DNA of 32,852 bases from Acidobacteriota bacterium. Its GTDB lineage: Bacteria; Acidobacteriota; Terriglobia; UBA7540. Position 1 is the first letter of the stretch; each line of letters begins with the position of its first letter. The notes under the pieces were generated by a model that was not told the origin of the DNA, made no database searches, and saw nothing but the letters and a program-made list of their open reading frames with translations. A program made the position numbers and the translations under genes. Positions 1-8,232 of the stretch are shown here, piece by piece. The stretch is taken from NCBI GenBank assembly GCA_003225365.1, contig QHZN01000214.1:1-32852 (forward strand), read 5' to 3'.

Positions 1-2
1 GA

Positions 3-503
3 AACTATCAGGGCCTCGAAGGACTAGACTCCCCCGATTTCGTCGTCATGTTTGTACCGATCGAATCAGCATTTATCGCTGGCGTCGCGAACGACAACAA
101 ACTCTGGGAAGAGGCTTGGCAGAAAAACGTACTTCTGGTTAGTCCGACCAGCCTATTGTTCGTAGTCCGAATTGTCGCGAACCTATGGACACAGGACAAC
201 CAAAAGCGAAACTTTCAGGATATCGCCAGGCGTGGCGCGGCTCTGTACGACAAGCTCGTGGGATTCGTCGAAGACCTCAAGACAGTGGGCCAGCGGCTGG
301 AGCAGGCGAAGGGCAGCTATGATGGCGCATACGCAAAACTCTACACGGGCTACGGGAACGTGATTCGGCAGGCTCAAATGCTGAAAGAATTAGGTGTGAG
401 GCCTTCGAAGACCCTCCCGGTGGAATTGGTCGAAGCGGCTGCGGAGGTGTCCGCGGTTCCGGCAGGAATTGATGGGGACGAAGGGCAGGGGAAGGAGGGA
501 TGA
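3..503 (+). CDS. rmuC: DNA recombination protein RmuC, C-terminal part (5' end outside window)
   Basis: The reading frame is open from the first bases of the window, so the N-terminus is missing. The visible residues begin NYQGLEGLDSPDFVVMFVPI, which matches the conserved core of RmuC (a restriction-like endonuclease fold preceded by a long coiled coil in full proteins, usually about 400-500 residues). The remaining 166 residues hold the end of that core and a helical tail (KLVGFVEDLKTVGQRLEQAK) typical of the family. The last 25 residues are acidic and low in complexity. RmuC limits certain inversions and recombination at short inverted repeats, though its biochemistry is poorly known. It converges on the helicase-nuclease gene with a gap of about 125 bp, in which I see no convincing terminator. 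The ATG at 48 is internal to the conserved region and is not a real start. Confidence 0.85.
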   Translation, partial: NYQGLEGLDSPDFVVMFVPIESAFIAGVANDNKLWEEAWQKNVLLVSPTSLLFVVRIVANLWTQDNQKRNFQDIARRGAALYDKLVGFVEDLKTVGQRLEQAKGSYDGAYAKLYTGYGNVIRQAQMLKELGVRPSKTLPVELVEAAAEVSAVPAGIDGDEGQGKEG

Positions 504-627
504 ACCCAGTTTATCCGACCATGGGCGAGCCCGCTGCAGCTCGCAAGAAGGGGCGAATAGCAGACTCCACACGGCGCCACCGCAACTATCAAGGCACGAT
601 GCTTTGGCTCGTAATGTTCGGAGACCG

Positions 628-3552
628 CTAGCTTGGCTCTTCGTGCGCCGGACATATCGGTACGTAGTCGCACCACTTGCAGACGAAGCCCGGCTTCGGA
701 TCGAAGTGCTGGGCGCGAATCTCGGCCGCCACCCCGAGAATTTTCTCGACCGTCTCTTCGAGTTGCTTCGGCGAGCGCACCGTCGAAACCGCCTGGTTGT
801 TCGTCAAATAGTAAAGCGACAAGCGCACTGGCTCGAGTTTCATCTCCCGCCGCGCCGCCAGGGCGTAAACGGAAAGCTGAAGGCTCTTCTCCGCCTCGGA
901 GGGTGGCCGCGGCTTTCCCGTCTTGTAATCCACGAGCTCGGCTTGGTGATCGCCAAGCGGCGAGATCTGGTCAATCCGGCCTTCGAGCAGGATATCGCCC
1001 AGCTCCAGCCGGAACACTTTTTCGAGTTGAATCCCGTCCGCCTCGAGCGTCTGAGAGTTCTGGCGCGCCACGAATTCGCGCAGTTGTTCCAATCCCGCCC
1101 TGCGGTAAGTTTCCTCCTGGTAAGCGTCCTCGAAGCCAGCGCCTTTCCAGGCGCCGCGAAAGAATTGCTCGAGCTCTTCGAATTTCGGCAGGTGAGTGCG
1201 GCGAAGCTCAAAGTAGTGCCGGACGGAGCGGTGCATCACGCTGCCAAACGTCAGCGCCGCCTGCGGGCCGGTGGGAATCTTGAGGAAGTGGCTGAACTTG
1301 AACTTGAGTGGGCAGCTCAAGTAATCCTCGACCGCGGTGGCGCTCAGTTGCAACCTTCCGTCCGCGGCGAACGCCGGCGGGCGCCCGGCCCACTCGGCAA
1401 GGTCGGGATGCACCGTGTCGGGGCGGGGCGTCCCTCGGAAGAGATCCCGCCCGTCCTTCCAGCTCTTCAGTGGGAGAGCCTGCGTGTCGTGGGCGGTTGT
1501 GTCCTCGGCGGCTGGCACGGAGATCTTTTCGATATCTTTGGCGGCCAAGGCGGGGTCGGAAAGGAGGTCCTCGATGAATATCGAGCGCTTCTTGTCGGAC
1601 CTCGAGACGCTCGATACGTAAAGCCGTTCCTGGGCGCGCGTCAATGCGACGTAGAAAAGCCGCCTTTCTTCCTGCAAATGAATATTTTCGGGCGGGGGCG
1701 GCCCCTTGCGAAGCTCGTCGGGAAACTCGATGAGCGCCTTTTGCTCGCGATGAGGGAACCGCTGCGGCGACACGCTCAGGATGAAGACGGCCGGAAACTC
1801 CAGCCCTTTGGCCGCGTGGACGCTCATCAATTGGACGGCGGAGGGATCCGCGGGCTCCGGCCGATCGATTCGGCCTCCCGCTTCGACGAAATAATGGAAG
1901 TATTCCATAAACTCGCGCAGCCGGCGGGTCTCGCTCTTCGATTCCCAGTCTTCCAGGAACTTTCTGAACCGTTCGAAATAAATGCGATCCTCCTCATCGG
2001 GCAGAAAAGCCAGGCCGAGCTCGGCCACCAACAAGTCGAAAAGCTCGGTCATCGGCTGGCGTTCGCTGGCGCGCCGAAGTTTTTGAAGCAGCCCTTTCAA
2101 ATCCCGCCAACCAGTAAGCCGACTGTCGACCGAGGCTTCCGGCTTCCGTTCGAAGCCTTCGAGCGCTTCGAATAGAGAGCAATGGTCGCGCGCAGCCTTT
2201 TCGCGGATCGCCATCGCCAGCTCTTCCGGAAATTTCCACCGTCGCGCAAGGAGGACGCGCGTGAGGCTGACGTTCTCGTGCGGAGAATGTACGAGCTGGA
2301 GATACGCCACCAGGTCGCGCAAGATGGACGAGGAAAGGACGGAGAGGCCGCGTATGGAAAAAGGGGTCTGACGCCGCCGCAGCTCTCGCACCAGCCCGTC
2401 GCGGTAAGTGTGCGCGCGGTAAAGGACGGCGATGTCGGAGCCGCGAGTCCCGCTCCCGATGAGGCGGACAATTTCCCCGACGATCCACACAGCTTCACTC
2501 GCCGCGTCCGCCGCCTGGAGCAGGAAGACCGGCGGCCCTTCTTGCTTCACAGTTTTGAGGGAGGGCTTCTCGCCAGGTGGGTTGCCGTTCCGGCCGATGA
2601 GGACGCCAGCCGCGCCTAAGATGCGCTTGGTCGAGCGGTAATTGCGAAAGAGAAACAATTCTGTCGAGCGTGGAAAGGCGTCGCGAAACAACCGGAACGC
2701 GCCCGACGACGCGCCGCGAAAGCGGTAGATGGCTTGGTCATCGTCGCCCACGGCGGTGAGGTTCGATGGAGAGACCGCAAGCCGCTTCAAGATCTCGAAT
2801 TGGGCGTAGTTCGTATCTTGAAATTCATCCACGAGGATGTAACGGTAAGTCTTCTGCTGCCGCTCGAGAGCGGCGGGTTCGGAGTCCCAGAGCCGCAACG
2901 TCTCGCTGAAGAGGCTGCCGAAGGTCGAGCGCCCGGACGCCGCCAGCAATTCGCGGCTCTTTAAGAACACGCGCGAGACCTCCCGGAGCTTGCGGACTTG
3001 CTGTTCCTCGAGCCCGCGCTCCGCGGAGTCGAGGGAGGCGGCGCGCGCAAGGAAGCGATGCTCGAATTGGCCGACGTAGGCCTCAAAGCCCTCCGGCTCG
3101 ACCAGTTCGTCCTGGCATCGTGAGAAGAAGTTGTTGAGGTCGTGAAGAAACGCGCCCGGCTCGGCGAGCTTTTGATAGAAGTCGAGTTCGAGCTGTTCCA
3201 TGCGCTGGCGGAGGAATATCCACACGTCGGTCTGGTCGAGCAGGCGCCGGTTGAAGTGCCGCTCCCGGAGGACCTGATAGCAGTACGAATGGAACGTCAT
3301 GATGCGCGGCTCGGTGGCGAGCCCCGGCAGGCTTCCCGCGACCCGCTGCTTCATCTCGGCAGCGGCTTTCTCGGTGTAAGTCAGGGCCAGAAGGTTTTCT
3401 GGCGCGAGACCCGTGACGCTTTCGAGCAAATGAATAATGCGCTCGGTGATGACGCGAGTCTTGCCGCTTCCAGGCCCGGCGACCACCAGGAGGGGTCCTT
3501 CTCCGTGCTCGACGGCCTTGCGTTGCTCGGGGTTGAGTTCCAATTTCAGCAC
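628..3552 (-). CDS. UvrD/Rep-type superfamily 1 helicase fused to a PD-(D/E)XK (RecB-like) nuclease with probable 4Fe-4S cluster
   Basis: A 974-residue protein with a complete SF1A helicase: Q-motif/Walker A AGPGSGKT at 25-32, Walker B DEFQDT at 242-247, motif III GDDDQAIYRFRG at 269-280, and motif V SVHAAKGLEF around 578-587. The C-terminal third is a RecB-type nuclease with GRIDQI (Asp861) and VDYKTG (Asp875, Lys877). One cysteine at 747 (DYLSCPL) and three at 958, 961 and 967 (CKWCDYVPIC) bracket the nuclease. That is the arrangement of the iron-sulfur staple in AddB-type nucleases. By family it would unwind and resect DNA ends for recombination or repair. It resembles AddA more than plain PcrA/UvrD, which lack the nuclease. 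It starts at GTG 3552 with only a weak ribosome-binding site, and no ATG lies nearby. No AddB partner is visible in this window. I am sure of helicase plus nuclease, less sure of the cluster. Confidence 0.88.
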   Translation of the reverse strand: MLKLELNPEQRKAVEHGEGPLLVVAGPGSGKTRVITERIIHLLESVTGLAPENLLALTYTEKAAAEMKQRVAGSLPGLATEPRIMTFHSYCYQVLRERHFNRRLLDQTDVWIFLRQRMEQLELDFYQKLAEPGAFLHDLNNFFSRCQDELVEPEGFEAYVGQFEHRFLARAASLDSAERGLEEQQVRKLREVSRVFLKSRELLAASGRSTFGSLFSETLRLWDSEPAALERQQKTYRYILVDEFQDTNYAQFEILKRLAVSPSNLTAVGDDDQAIYRFRGASSGAFRLFRDAFPRSTELFLFRNYRSTKRILGAAGVLIGRNGNPPGEKPSLKTVKQEGPPVFLLQAADAASEAVWIVGEIVRLIGSGTRGSDIAVLYRAHTYRDGLVRELRRRQTPFSIRGLSVLSSSILRDLVAYLQLVHSPHENVSLTRVLLARRWKFPEELAMAIREKAARDHCSLFEALEGFERKPEASVDSRLTGWRDLKGLLQKLRRASERQPMTELFDLLVAELGLAFLPDEEDRIYFERFRKFLEDWESKSETRRLREFMEYFHYFVEAGGRIDRPEPADPSAVQLMSVHAAKGLEFPAVFILSVSPQRFPHREQKALIEFPDELRKGPPPPENIHLQEERRLFYVALTRAQERLYVSSVSRSDKKRSIFIEDLLSDPALAAKDIEKISVPAAEDTTAHDTQALPLKSWKDGRDLFRGTPRPDTVHPDLAEWAGRPPAFAADGRLQLSATAVEDYLSCPLKFKFSHFLKIPTGPQAALTFGSVMHRSVRHYFELRRTHLPKFEELEQFFRGAWKGAGFEDAYQEETYRRAGLEQLREFVARQNSQTLEADGIQLEKVFRLELGDILLEGRIDQISPLGDHQAELVDYKTGKPRPPSEAEKSLQLSVYALAARREMKLEPVRLSLYYLTNNQAVSTVRSPKQLEETVEKILGVAAEIRAQHFDPKPGFVCKWCDYVPICPAHEEPS

Positions 3553-3623
3553 CTGCTGAATCTGATTATTTCGCGAACCGTTGTCCCGAGCAAGGCCCCT
3601 CGGAGGCCGGACAAAATTGTGCC

Positions 3624-3652
3624 TTTACTCCGGAAAAAGTCCCGATTATACT
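3624..3652 (+). promoter_or_regulatory. Candidate sigma70-type promoter for the small secreted protein
   Basis: TTTACT (3624-3629) and TATACT (3647-3652) are separated by 17 bp. They lie in the 190-bp gap between the divergent helicase gene and the secreted-protein gene at 3743, giving a leader of about 85 nt. A second possible -35, TTGACT at 3671, has no good -10 partner. Confidence 0.4.
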
Positions 3653-3742
3653 TGGCCGCGTTCCGGGGGTTTGACTGCCCGAGAAGGCTCCGGTCGAAAA
3701 CTTCGCTCCGACGGGTCGGGGCACCGAGAGGGGGGCTTCCAA

Positions 3743-4111
3743 ATGAAGAAGTCGTTCGCGATCTTTTTCCTGACCGTTGCAGTAGTATTCGGATTCGCTT
3801 CATGGAGGGCAGCGGCTCAGGACTCTACGCAGGGGAAGGCCGCTGAAACAAGCCTAAACCGCTGGCATGGGCAGGTCGTGCGGGTCAACACGGACACCTC
3901 GACGGTGGACGTTCGGAGAGGTCACGTCACGAGAACGGTCCACTACGATTCCAATACCAAGTGGACGAAGACCCAGGGCAAGAAAGTGGCGGATATCAGC
4001 CCCAGCGATGTCAAGGAAAACGACAGCGTGATTTGTCTGGGGAATTTCAACGACAAAAAAGAGTTTTGGGCGACCCGTATTGACCTCCGGGCGGGGAAGT
4101 CCGCGTTTTAA
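3743..4111 (+). CDS. Small secreted protein, DUF5666-like
   Basis: A 122-residue protein starting at ATG 3743, preceded by a purine-rich GAGAGGGGGG stretch about 7 nt upstream. Residues 1-27 form a standard Sec signal peptide (MKKSFAIFFLTVAVVFGFAS core, cleavage probably after RAAA-Q). The mature part, about 95 residues, reads WHGQVVRVNTDTSTVDVRRG and then TVHYDSNTKWTK, ending in a strand like FWATRIDLRAG. This beta-rich pattern, in which a value is introduced, a condition or constant follows and a closing strand ends the domain, resembles the small OB-like DUF5666 domains frequent in Acidobacteria. I infer the family from this pattern only. No catalytic residues are evident and only one cysteine remains after cleavage. 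The gene stands alone between the divergent helicase and ffh. The frame is open further upstream, but only this start gives a signal peptide. Confidence 0.7.
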   Translation: MKKSFAIFFLTVAVVFGFASWRAAAQDSTQGKAAETSLNRWHGQVVRVNTDTSTVDVRRGHVTRTVHYDSNTKWTKTQGKKVADISPSDVKENDSVICLGNFNDKKEFWATRIDLRAGKSAF

Positions 4112-4303
4112 CCCCGGAGCACTCCGCGAGCGTTGTACGATTTGCTGGGAATGAGTCGTTAGCCCGCCATACGTCCCCTCCGCGCGCCGAATAACGCCGT
4201 AAGCGGGCCCTCCGTCCGATATCAATGACGCTGGTCGCGGATCCTCGGCACGCCGCCCGTCGGCTCAGGTTTGAGCAACCTCGACGGACTGCGCGAGCTT
4301 TTC

Positions 4304-4332
4304 TTGACTTAAATCTCATCTAACCCTAAGCT
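4304..4332 (+). promoter_or_regulatory. Candidate promoter for the ffh cluster
   Basis: TTGACT at 4304-4309 is followed after 17 bp by TAAGCT at 4327-4332. The stretch 4300-4345 is markedly more AT-rich than its surroundings. The -10 match is poor (three of six), so the start of transcription is uncertain. The rest of the gap 4112-4400 shows nothing recognisable. Confidence 0.3.
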
Positions 4333-4400
4333 AAATTTATACCTTAGAGGGCGGGACAGCAAGGCGCGACCCGAGAGGGCGCGTTCTTTCCGCGAATGCG

Positions 4401-5747
4401 ATGTTTGACGCGTTGCAGCAAAAATTCGAGCGTACTTTCAAGTCCCTGCGCGGCCAAGGGATTTTGAACGAGCAAATCGTGGATGAGACGCTCCGCGAGG
4501 TGCGGGTGGCGCTGCTCGAAGCCGACGTCCATCTGAACGTCGTCAAGGAGTTGCTCGAGCGCGTCCGCGTGCGGGCCCTCGGCGAAGCGGTCCGCATGAG
4601 CCTTACGCCCGAGCAGGAAGTCGTCCGCATAGTGCGCGACGAGCTCGTGGCCATTCTCGGCGGCGAGGCCTCGTTCCTGACTTTTTCGAAGGAATACCCG
4701 GCCGTCTTTCTGATTGTCGGCCTACAAGGCTCGGGGAAGACGACCACGGCTGGCAAGCTTGCGCTTTGGCTTTCGAAGCGCAAGCGGCGGCCGATGCTCG
4801 TCTCGACCGACGTTTACCGCCCGGCGGCTCGCGAGCAGTTGAGCATTATCGCCAAGGCGGTGGGAATCCCCTGCTTCACCCGCGAGGGGTTGAATGACCC
4901 GTTCGAGCTGGCTCTGTCCGCCCGCAAAGATGCGGCCGACCGCGGCCACGACACGCTGATCGTGGACACGGCCGGGCGCTTGCATATTGACGAGCAGTTG
5001 ATGAACGAGGTGAGCGAACTGCGCACGCGCTTGCGCCCGAGCGAAGTGCTGCTGGTCGCCGACGCTATGATCGGCCAGGATGCGGTCCGCAGCGCAAAAG
5101 AATTCCACGAGCGCTTGGGGACGACGGGCGTCATCCTGACCAAGCTCGATGGCGACGCGCGCGGCGGCGCCGCCCTTTCCATCCATCACGTCACTGGACA
5201 GGTCATCAAGTTCATCGGATTGGGCGAGAAGTACGACGCCCTGGAAGTCTTTCATCCCGACCGCATCGTCTCCCGCATCCTCGGCATGGGCGACGTCCTT
5301 TCGCTGATCGAGAAGGCGGAGGAAAAGATTGACAAACAAAAAGCCCTCGAAGTCCATCGCAAGATTCAGAGCGATACCTTCACACTCGAGGACTTCCGCG
5401 ACCAGCTTCGCCAAGTGCGTTCGCTCGGCCCGGTGGACCAGATGCTTGGGATGCTGCCGAAAATCGGAATCTTTAAGGACGCGGGCAAGGTGAAAATGGA
5501 CGAGAAAGAACTCGTCCACATCGAGGCCATCATCAACTCCATGACGAGCCAGGAGCGCGACAACCACGAAATCATCAACGGCCGGCGGCGCAAACGCATT
5601 GCCCGTGGGAGCGGCACCAGCGTCCAGGAGGTCAATCAATTGCTCCGGCAGTTTTATCAGACGCGGAAGATGATGAAGACCATGAGCCACCAGCTCCTCG
5701 GAAACCAGCTCGGAGGCATGAAAGGGCCGGCGGCTCCGGCGGGATAA
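4401..5747 (+). CDS. ffh: Signal recognition particle protein Ffh (SRP54 GTPase)
   Basis: A 448-residue GTPase that binds 4.5S RNA and signal sequences and delivers ribosomes to FtsY at the membrane. The helical N domain spans about 1-90. The G domain shows G1 GLQGSGKTT (107-115), DTAGR (189-193) and TKLDGDARGG (247-256). The methionine-rich M domain follows, with the QMLGMLPK hinge, the RRKRIARGSG RNA-binding segment and a C-terminal helix rich in methionine (KMMKTM). The length is normal. ATG 4401 opens a conserved MFDALQQKFE N-terminus. It begins a translation/targeting cluster, with rpsP 67 bp downstream; a palindromic repeat sits in that gap directly after the stop codon. Confidence 0.97.
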   Translation: MFDALQQKFERTFKSLRGQGILNEQIVDETLREVRVALLEADVHLNVVKELLERVRVRALGEAVRMSLTPEQEVVRIVRDELVAILGGEASFLTFSKEYPAVFLIVGLQGSGKTTTAGKLALWLSKRKRRPMLVSTDVYRPAAREQLSIIAKAVGIPCFTREGLNDPFELALSARKDAADRGHDTLIVDTAGRLHIDEQLMNEVSELRTRLRPSEVLLVADAMIGQDAVRSAKEFHERLGTTGVILTKLDGDARGGAALSIHHVTGQVIKFIGLGEKYDALEVFHPDRIVSRILGMGDVLSLIEKAEEKIDKQKALEVHRKIQSDTFTLEDFRDQLRQVRSLGPVDQMLGMLPKIGIFKDAGKVKMDEKELVHIEAIINSMTSQERDNHEIINGRRRKRIARGSGTSVQEVNQLLRQFYQTRKMMKTMSHQLLGNQLGGMKGPAAPAG

Positions 5748-5753
5748 AGCAGG

Positions 5754-5771
5754 CCTGCCCGCGCAGGCGGG
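5754..5771 (+). repeat. LPAQAG-type palindromic repeat after ffh
   Basis: CCTGCCCGCGCAGGCGGG matches the 18-bp consensus CCTGCCTGCGCAGGCAGG at 16 of 18 positions and begins 7 bp after the ffh stop. One mismatch and one wobble pair remain in the stem. In the transcript it could form a short hairpin between ffh and rpsP; no T-run follows, so it is not a standard terminator. Confidence 0.7.
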
Positions 5772-5814
5772 CAACGGTGGGAACGAATTTGAATTCTGAA
5801 CAAAGGGGGAATGC

Positions 5815-6060
5815 TTGCTGACCATAAGGCTGGCTCGCACAGGAGCCAAAAAGAAAGGAAGCTTCCGAATCGTAGTGGCCGAGCGCGAGCGGGCGCGCGA
5901 CGGGCGCTTCGTCGAAATTCTGGGCCACTTCAATCCTCGTCGCAACCCTCCGGAGTGGGTTGTCAAGCGCGAGCGTGTGGAGTACTGGCTCGGCCGGGGG
6001 GCTCGGCCCTCCGAAACGGTTCTGAGCTTCCTGAAACGGAAAACGCCACCCCAGAGCTAG
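5815..6060 (+). CDS. rpsP: 30S ribosomal protein bS16
   Basis: An 81-residue protein with the bS16 signature: MLTIRLARTGAKKKGSFRIV at the start, then VEILGHFNP and the VEYWLGRGARPSETV helix. It helps assemble the 5' domain of 16S rRNA in the small subunit. The start that gives the conserved MLTIRLAR N-terminus is TTG at 5815, about 5 nt after a strong AAAGGGGGA ribosome-binding site (5802-5809). An ATG at 5811 is in another frame and leads to an unrelated peptide. The position between ffh and khpA is the usual one in many phyla. Confidence 0.95.
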   Translation: MLTIRLARTGAKKKGSFRIVVAERERARDGRFVEILGHFNPRRNPPEWVVKRERVEYWLGRGARPSETVLSFLKRKTPPQS

Positions 6061-6180
6061 CGGGGTCGCGTCCCGGTGGTCCGGGGCCCGTGGGCCGGCT
6101 GCCGCATCTGGGGCTTTCTCTTCCGAATCTAGTTTGTGCGCGCCGCTCGCTCGTGCGGCTCGGTTTCAAGGGAGGGCCAG

Positions 6181-6411
6181 ATGAGAGAGCTGATTGAAGC
6201 GATCGCGAAGGCACTTGTGGACAATCCCGACCAGGTTCAAGTTCGCTCGGTGGAAGGGGAACAATCAATCATCCTGGAACTGAAAGTACACCCATCGGAC
6301 CTTGGAAAAGTTATTGGCAAGCAGGGAAGGACCGCCCGCTCCATTCGCACCATTCTCGGAGCCGCCGGGATGAAGCTGAAAAAGCGGTTTTCGTTGGAAA
6401 TCTTGGAGTAG
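6181..6411 (+). CDS. khpA: KH-domain RNA-binding protein KhpA (YlqC family)
   Basis: A 76-residue single KH domain with the family pattern: an N-terminal helix ([18 protein letters not shown]), a beta strand, then the RNA-gripping loop [16 protein letters not shown] (GxxG as GKQG). In Gram-positive bacteria KhpA pairs with KhpB/Jag and binds many RNAs, affecting cell division and elongation. The job is inferred from the family. ATG 6181 follows a GGGAGGG ribosome-binding site. An upstream in-frame ATG at 6136 adds 15 unrelated residues and has no ribosome-binding site. It sits in its usual place between rpsP and rimM. The 120-bp gap before it is GC-rich with no clear motif. Confidence 0.93.
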   Translation: MRELIEAIAKALVDNPDQVQVRSVEGEQSIILELKVHPSDLGKVIGKQGRTARSIRTILGAAGMKLKKRFSLEILE

Positions 6412-6421
6412 GGGCGGGTCT

Positions 6422-6526
6422 ACGGTTCGACAAGTTCATCGCCCTCCCTTCGACGATGCTCAGGGGCGGTGAGCCCTTCGACTTCGCTCAGGGCCGTGAG
6501 CCTGTCGAACGCCGAAGTCGAACCGT
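6422..6526. repeat. 105-bp palindromic repeat element between khpA and rimM
   Basis: The block is bounded by a perfect 10-bp inverted repeat (ACGGTTCGAC at 6422-6431 and GTCGAACCGT at 6517-6526). It holds a smaller 33-bp palindromic unit, TTCGACTTCGCTCAGGG onward, at 6477-6509. A second copy of that 33-bp unit occurs at 18105-18137 with two differences. The element lies 10 bp after the khpA stop and stays open in the rimM frame, so it could be mistaken for a rimM N-terminal extension. Confidence 0.75.
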
Positions 6527-6614
6527 GAGCAAAGTCGGGGAGACCGGCGCCTACTCCCCGCCGGCTCCTTTGTGGGCCAATCCCGCGGGCGTGGGACCGG
6601 AAAGCGCGGCGGGC

Positions 6615-7151
6615 GTGCCGAGTGAAGACAAATACTTGGCGGTGGCGCGAATCATCAGGCCGCAAGGCCGGCGCGGAGAAGTCGCCGCGGAGATTCTGAC
6701 CGATTTCCCTGAGCGGTTCACTGCCGCGCGCCGGGCTTACCTCGAGAACCCTCCGGGTGAACCGGAAGCGGTGGAGATTGAGTCCGCGTGGCCCCACAAA
6801 GGCCGCATCGTCCTGAAGCTCGCGGGCGTGGGTAGCATCGGCGCGGCGGAAAGTCTTCGTGGCCGCCACGTCCTGATTCAAAAAGCAGACCGCATACCGT
6901 TGCCGGCGGGTCATTATTATCTGTGGGAGTTGGAAGGGTGCCGGGTAATTCGCCGGTCGGCGCTCGGAGCGGAGGAATTGGGAACGGTTACTGCGGTTGA
7001 GCCGACCCCGGGTGTGAACTTGCTCCACGTTTCGACCGGGAAAGGCGAAATTCTGATTCCTTTCGCGCAAACGATTTGCACGCGGATTGACGCTGGTGCG
7101 AAAACCATCTGGATCGAGCCGCCGGAGGATTTGTTGGAGTTGAATTCGTAG
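6615..7151 (+). CDS. rimM: Ribosome maturation factor RimM
   Basis: A 178-residue protein (E. coli RimM has about 182) that binds uS19 and assists 16S rRNA processing and assembly of the 30S head. The N-terminal barrel begins YLAVARIIRPQGRRGEVAAE, the classic RimM motif, and contains TDFPERF. The C-terminal PRC barrel contains YYLWELEGCRV, LGTVTAVEPTPGVNLL and ILIPFA. I chose GTG 6615, which gives MPSEDKYLAVARI and has a GGAAAG-type site about 10 nt upstream. GTG 6591 and GTG 6525 are possible alternatives. The frame extends upstream through the palindromic element at 6422-6526, but those residues look like repeat-derived sequence. It lies between khpA and trmD as usual. Confidence 0.9.
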   Translation: MPSEDKYLAVARIIRPQGRRGEVAAEILTDFPERFTAARRAYLENPPGEPEAVEIESAWPHKGRIVLKLAGVGSIGAAESLRGRHVLIQKADRIPLPAGHYYLWELEGCRVIRRSALGAEELGTVTAVEPTPGVNLLHVSTGKGEILIPFAQTICTRIDAGAKTIWIEPPEDLLELNS

Positions 7152-7173
7152 CATGGCGTTGAAATAGGAGTCT

Positions 7174-7337
7174 TGTCATGCTGAGCCCTTCGCTCTGCTC
7201 AGGGAATGCTCTTCGCTTGTCATTCTGAGCGAAGCGAAGAATCCCTATCATTTCGCGCTCAGGGTAGACTCCGCGAAGCATCCCTTTTTAGTATTGAAGA
7301 CAATGGGGAGGGATTCTTCGCTTCGCTCAGAATGACA
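7174..7337. repeat. TGTCATTCTGAG-family intergenic inverted-repeat element, copy 1
   Basis: A perfect 28-bp inverted repeat has its left arm at 7218-7245 (starting TGTCATTCTGAGCGAAGC) and its right arm at 7310-7337, with 64 bp between. A degenerate third unit lies at 7174-7204. It fills the rimM-trmD gap, so transcripts of the cluster would carry a long hairpin here. Confidence 0.85.
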
Positions 7338-7395
7338 TGCAACGTGAATTTTTTATCAGCCAAATGGCGGGGCCGGGTCCAGAAGGCTTGAAGCC

Positions 7396-8154
7396 ATGAC
7401 GTTCGAAGTAATCACCATCTTCCCGGAGTTCTTCGCGAGCGTCCTCGAGCATGGCTTGCTCAAGCGCGCGCTGGCTGGCGGCAGGGTCTCGATCCGGCTG
7501 CGCGATCTTCGAGATTTCAGCGACGACCGCCACCGCACGGTGGACGACCGGCCGTTTGGCGGCGGCCCCGGAATGGTTTTCAAGCCGGAGCCGGTTTTCC
7601 GCGCCGTGCGCGAGGTTCGGTCGGGGGATTCTCCGGTGGTGCTGCTTTCCCCTCAGGGGAGGTTGCTCAATCAGGCGGTGGCCGAGAGGCTGGCACAACA
7701 CGCGCAGTTGACCTTGATTTGCGGCCGCTACGAAGGCGTGGACGAGCGCGTGGCCCGGCATTGTGCCACCGATGAGATCTCGATCGGCGACTACGTGCTG
7801 AGCGGCGGCGAACTCCCCGCGGCGGTGGTGATGGAATGCGTCACGCGGCTGATCCCAGGCGTCTTGGGCAATGAAGAGTCGAGCCAACAGGAATCGTTCG
7901 CGCCGCCGGCTTCCTCGAACGGCGCGGGCGTGCTCGATTGCCCGCACTACACCCGCCCGGCGGAATTTGAAGGTCTGCGCGTTCCGGAAATTTTGCTTTC
8001 CGGCAACCACGAGGAAATCCGCCGCTGGCGTCGGCGCCAAGCGCTCGAGAAGACCTGGCGCATGCGCCCCGACCTCCTCACCGGGGCGGCGCTCGACGAC
8101 CAGGACAGGCGCGTGCTCGAGGAGGTTCAGCAAATGGAGCGATTGGGTGATTGA
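7396..8154 (+). CDS. trmD: tRNA (guanine37-N1)-methyltransferase TrmD
   Basis: A 252-residue SPOUT methyltransferase that makes m1G37 in tRNAs reading CNN and some other codons, preventing +1 frameshifts; it is normally essential. It shows FEVITIFPEFF at the N-terminus, RPFGGGPGMV at about 52-61, the SAM-binding trefoil knot segments LICGRYEGVDERV and EISIGDYVLSGGELPA, and the C-terminal tRNA-binding helices (RRWRRRQALEKTWRMRPDLL). The length is typical. ATG 7396 is the natural start. It is followed by rplS after a 94-bp leader with inverted repeats. Confidence 0.97.
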   Translation: MTFEVITIFPEFFASVLEHGLLKRALAGGRVSIRLRDLRDFSDDRHRTVDDRPFGGGPGMVFKPEPVFRAVREVRSGDSPVVLLSPQGRLLNQAVAERLAQHAQLTLICGRYEGVDERVARHCATDEISIGDYVLSGGELPAAVVMECVTRLIPGVLGNEESSQQESFAPPASSNGAGVLDCPHYTRPAEFEGLRVPEILLSGNHEEIRRWRRRQALEKTWRMRPDLLTGAALDDQDRRVLEEVQQMERLGD

Positions 8155-8162
8155 ATCATCGG

Positions 8163-8232
8163 GTGATTGAGTGAATGGAAGTGTGCGGTAGCGAAGGATC
8201 CCAAGATCCTTTAATCGCGCAATCACTCAATC
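8163..8232 (+). promoter_or_regulatory. Structured leader upstream of rplS
   Basis: GATTGAGTGA at 8165-8174 is the exact inverse of TCACTCAATC at 8223-8232. Nested inside is a 7-bp stem AAGGATC/GATCCTT around a CCAA loop (8194-8211). The GGGTGATTGA unit also overlaps the trmD stop (8145-8154) and repeats at 8161-8170. Such a leader could tune rplS relative to trmD, or simply be a short repeat element. Confidence 0.35.

Noticed and set aside
469-2175. Long plus-strand open frame of 568 codons opposite the helicase gene
   Set aside because: It is antisense to a gene with full helicase motifs; its translation is low in complexity and has no family features. GC-rich coding DNA often leaves such frames open.
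4722-5966. Long minus-strand open frame opposite ffh
   Set aside because: It runs antisense through the conserved GTPase and has no recognisable motif or ribosome-binding site.
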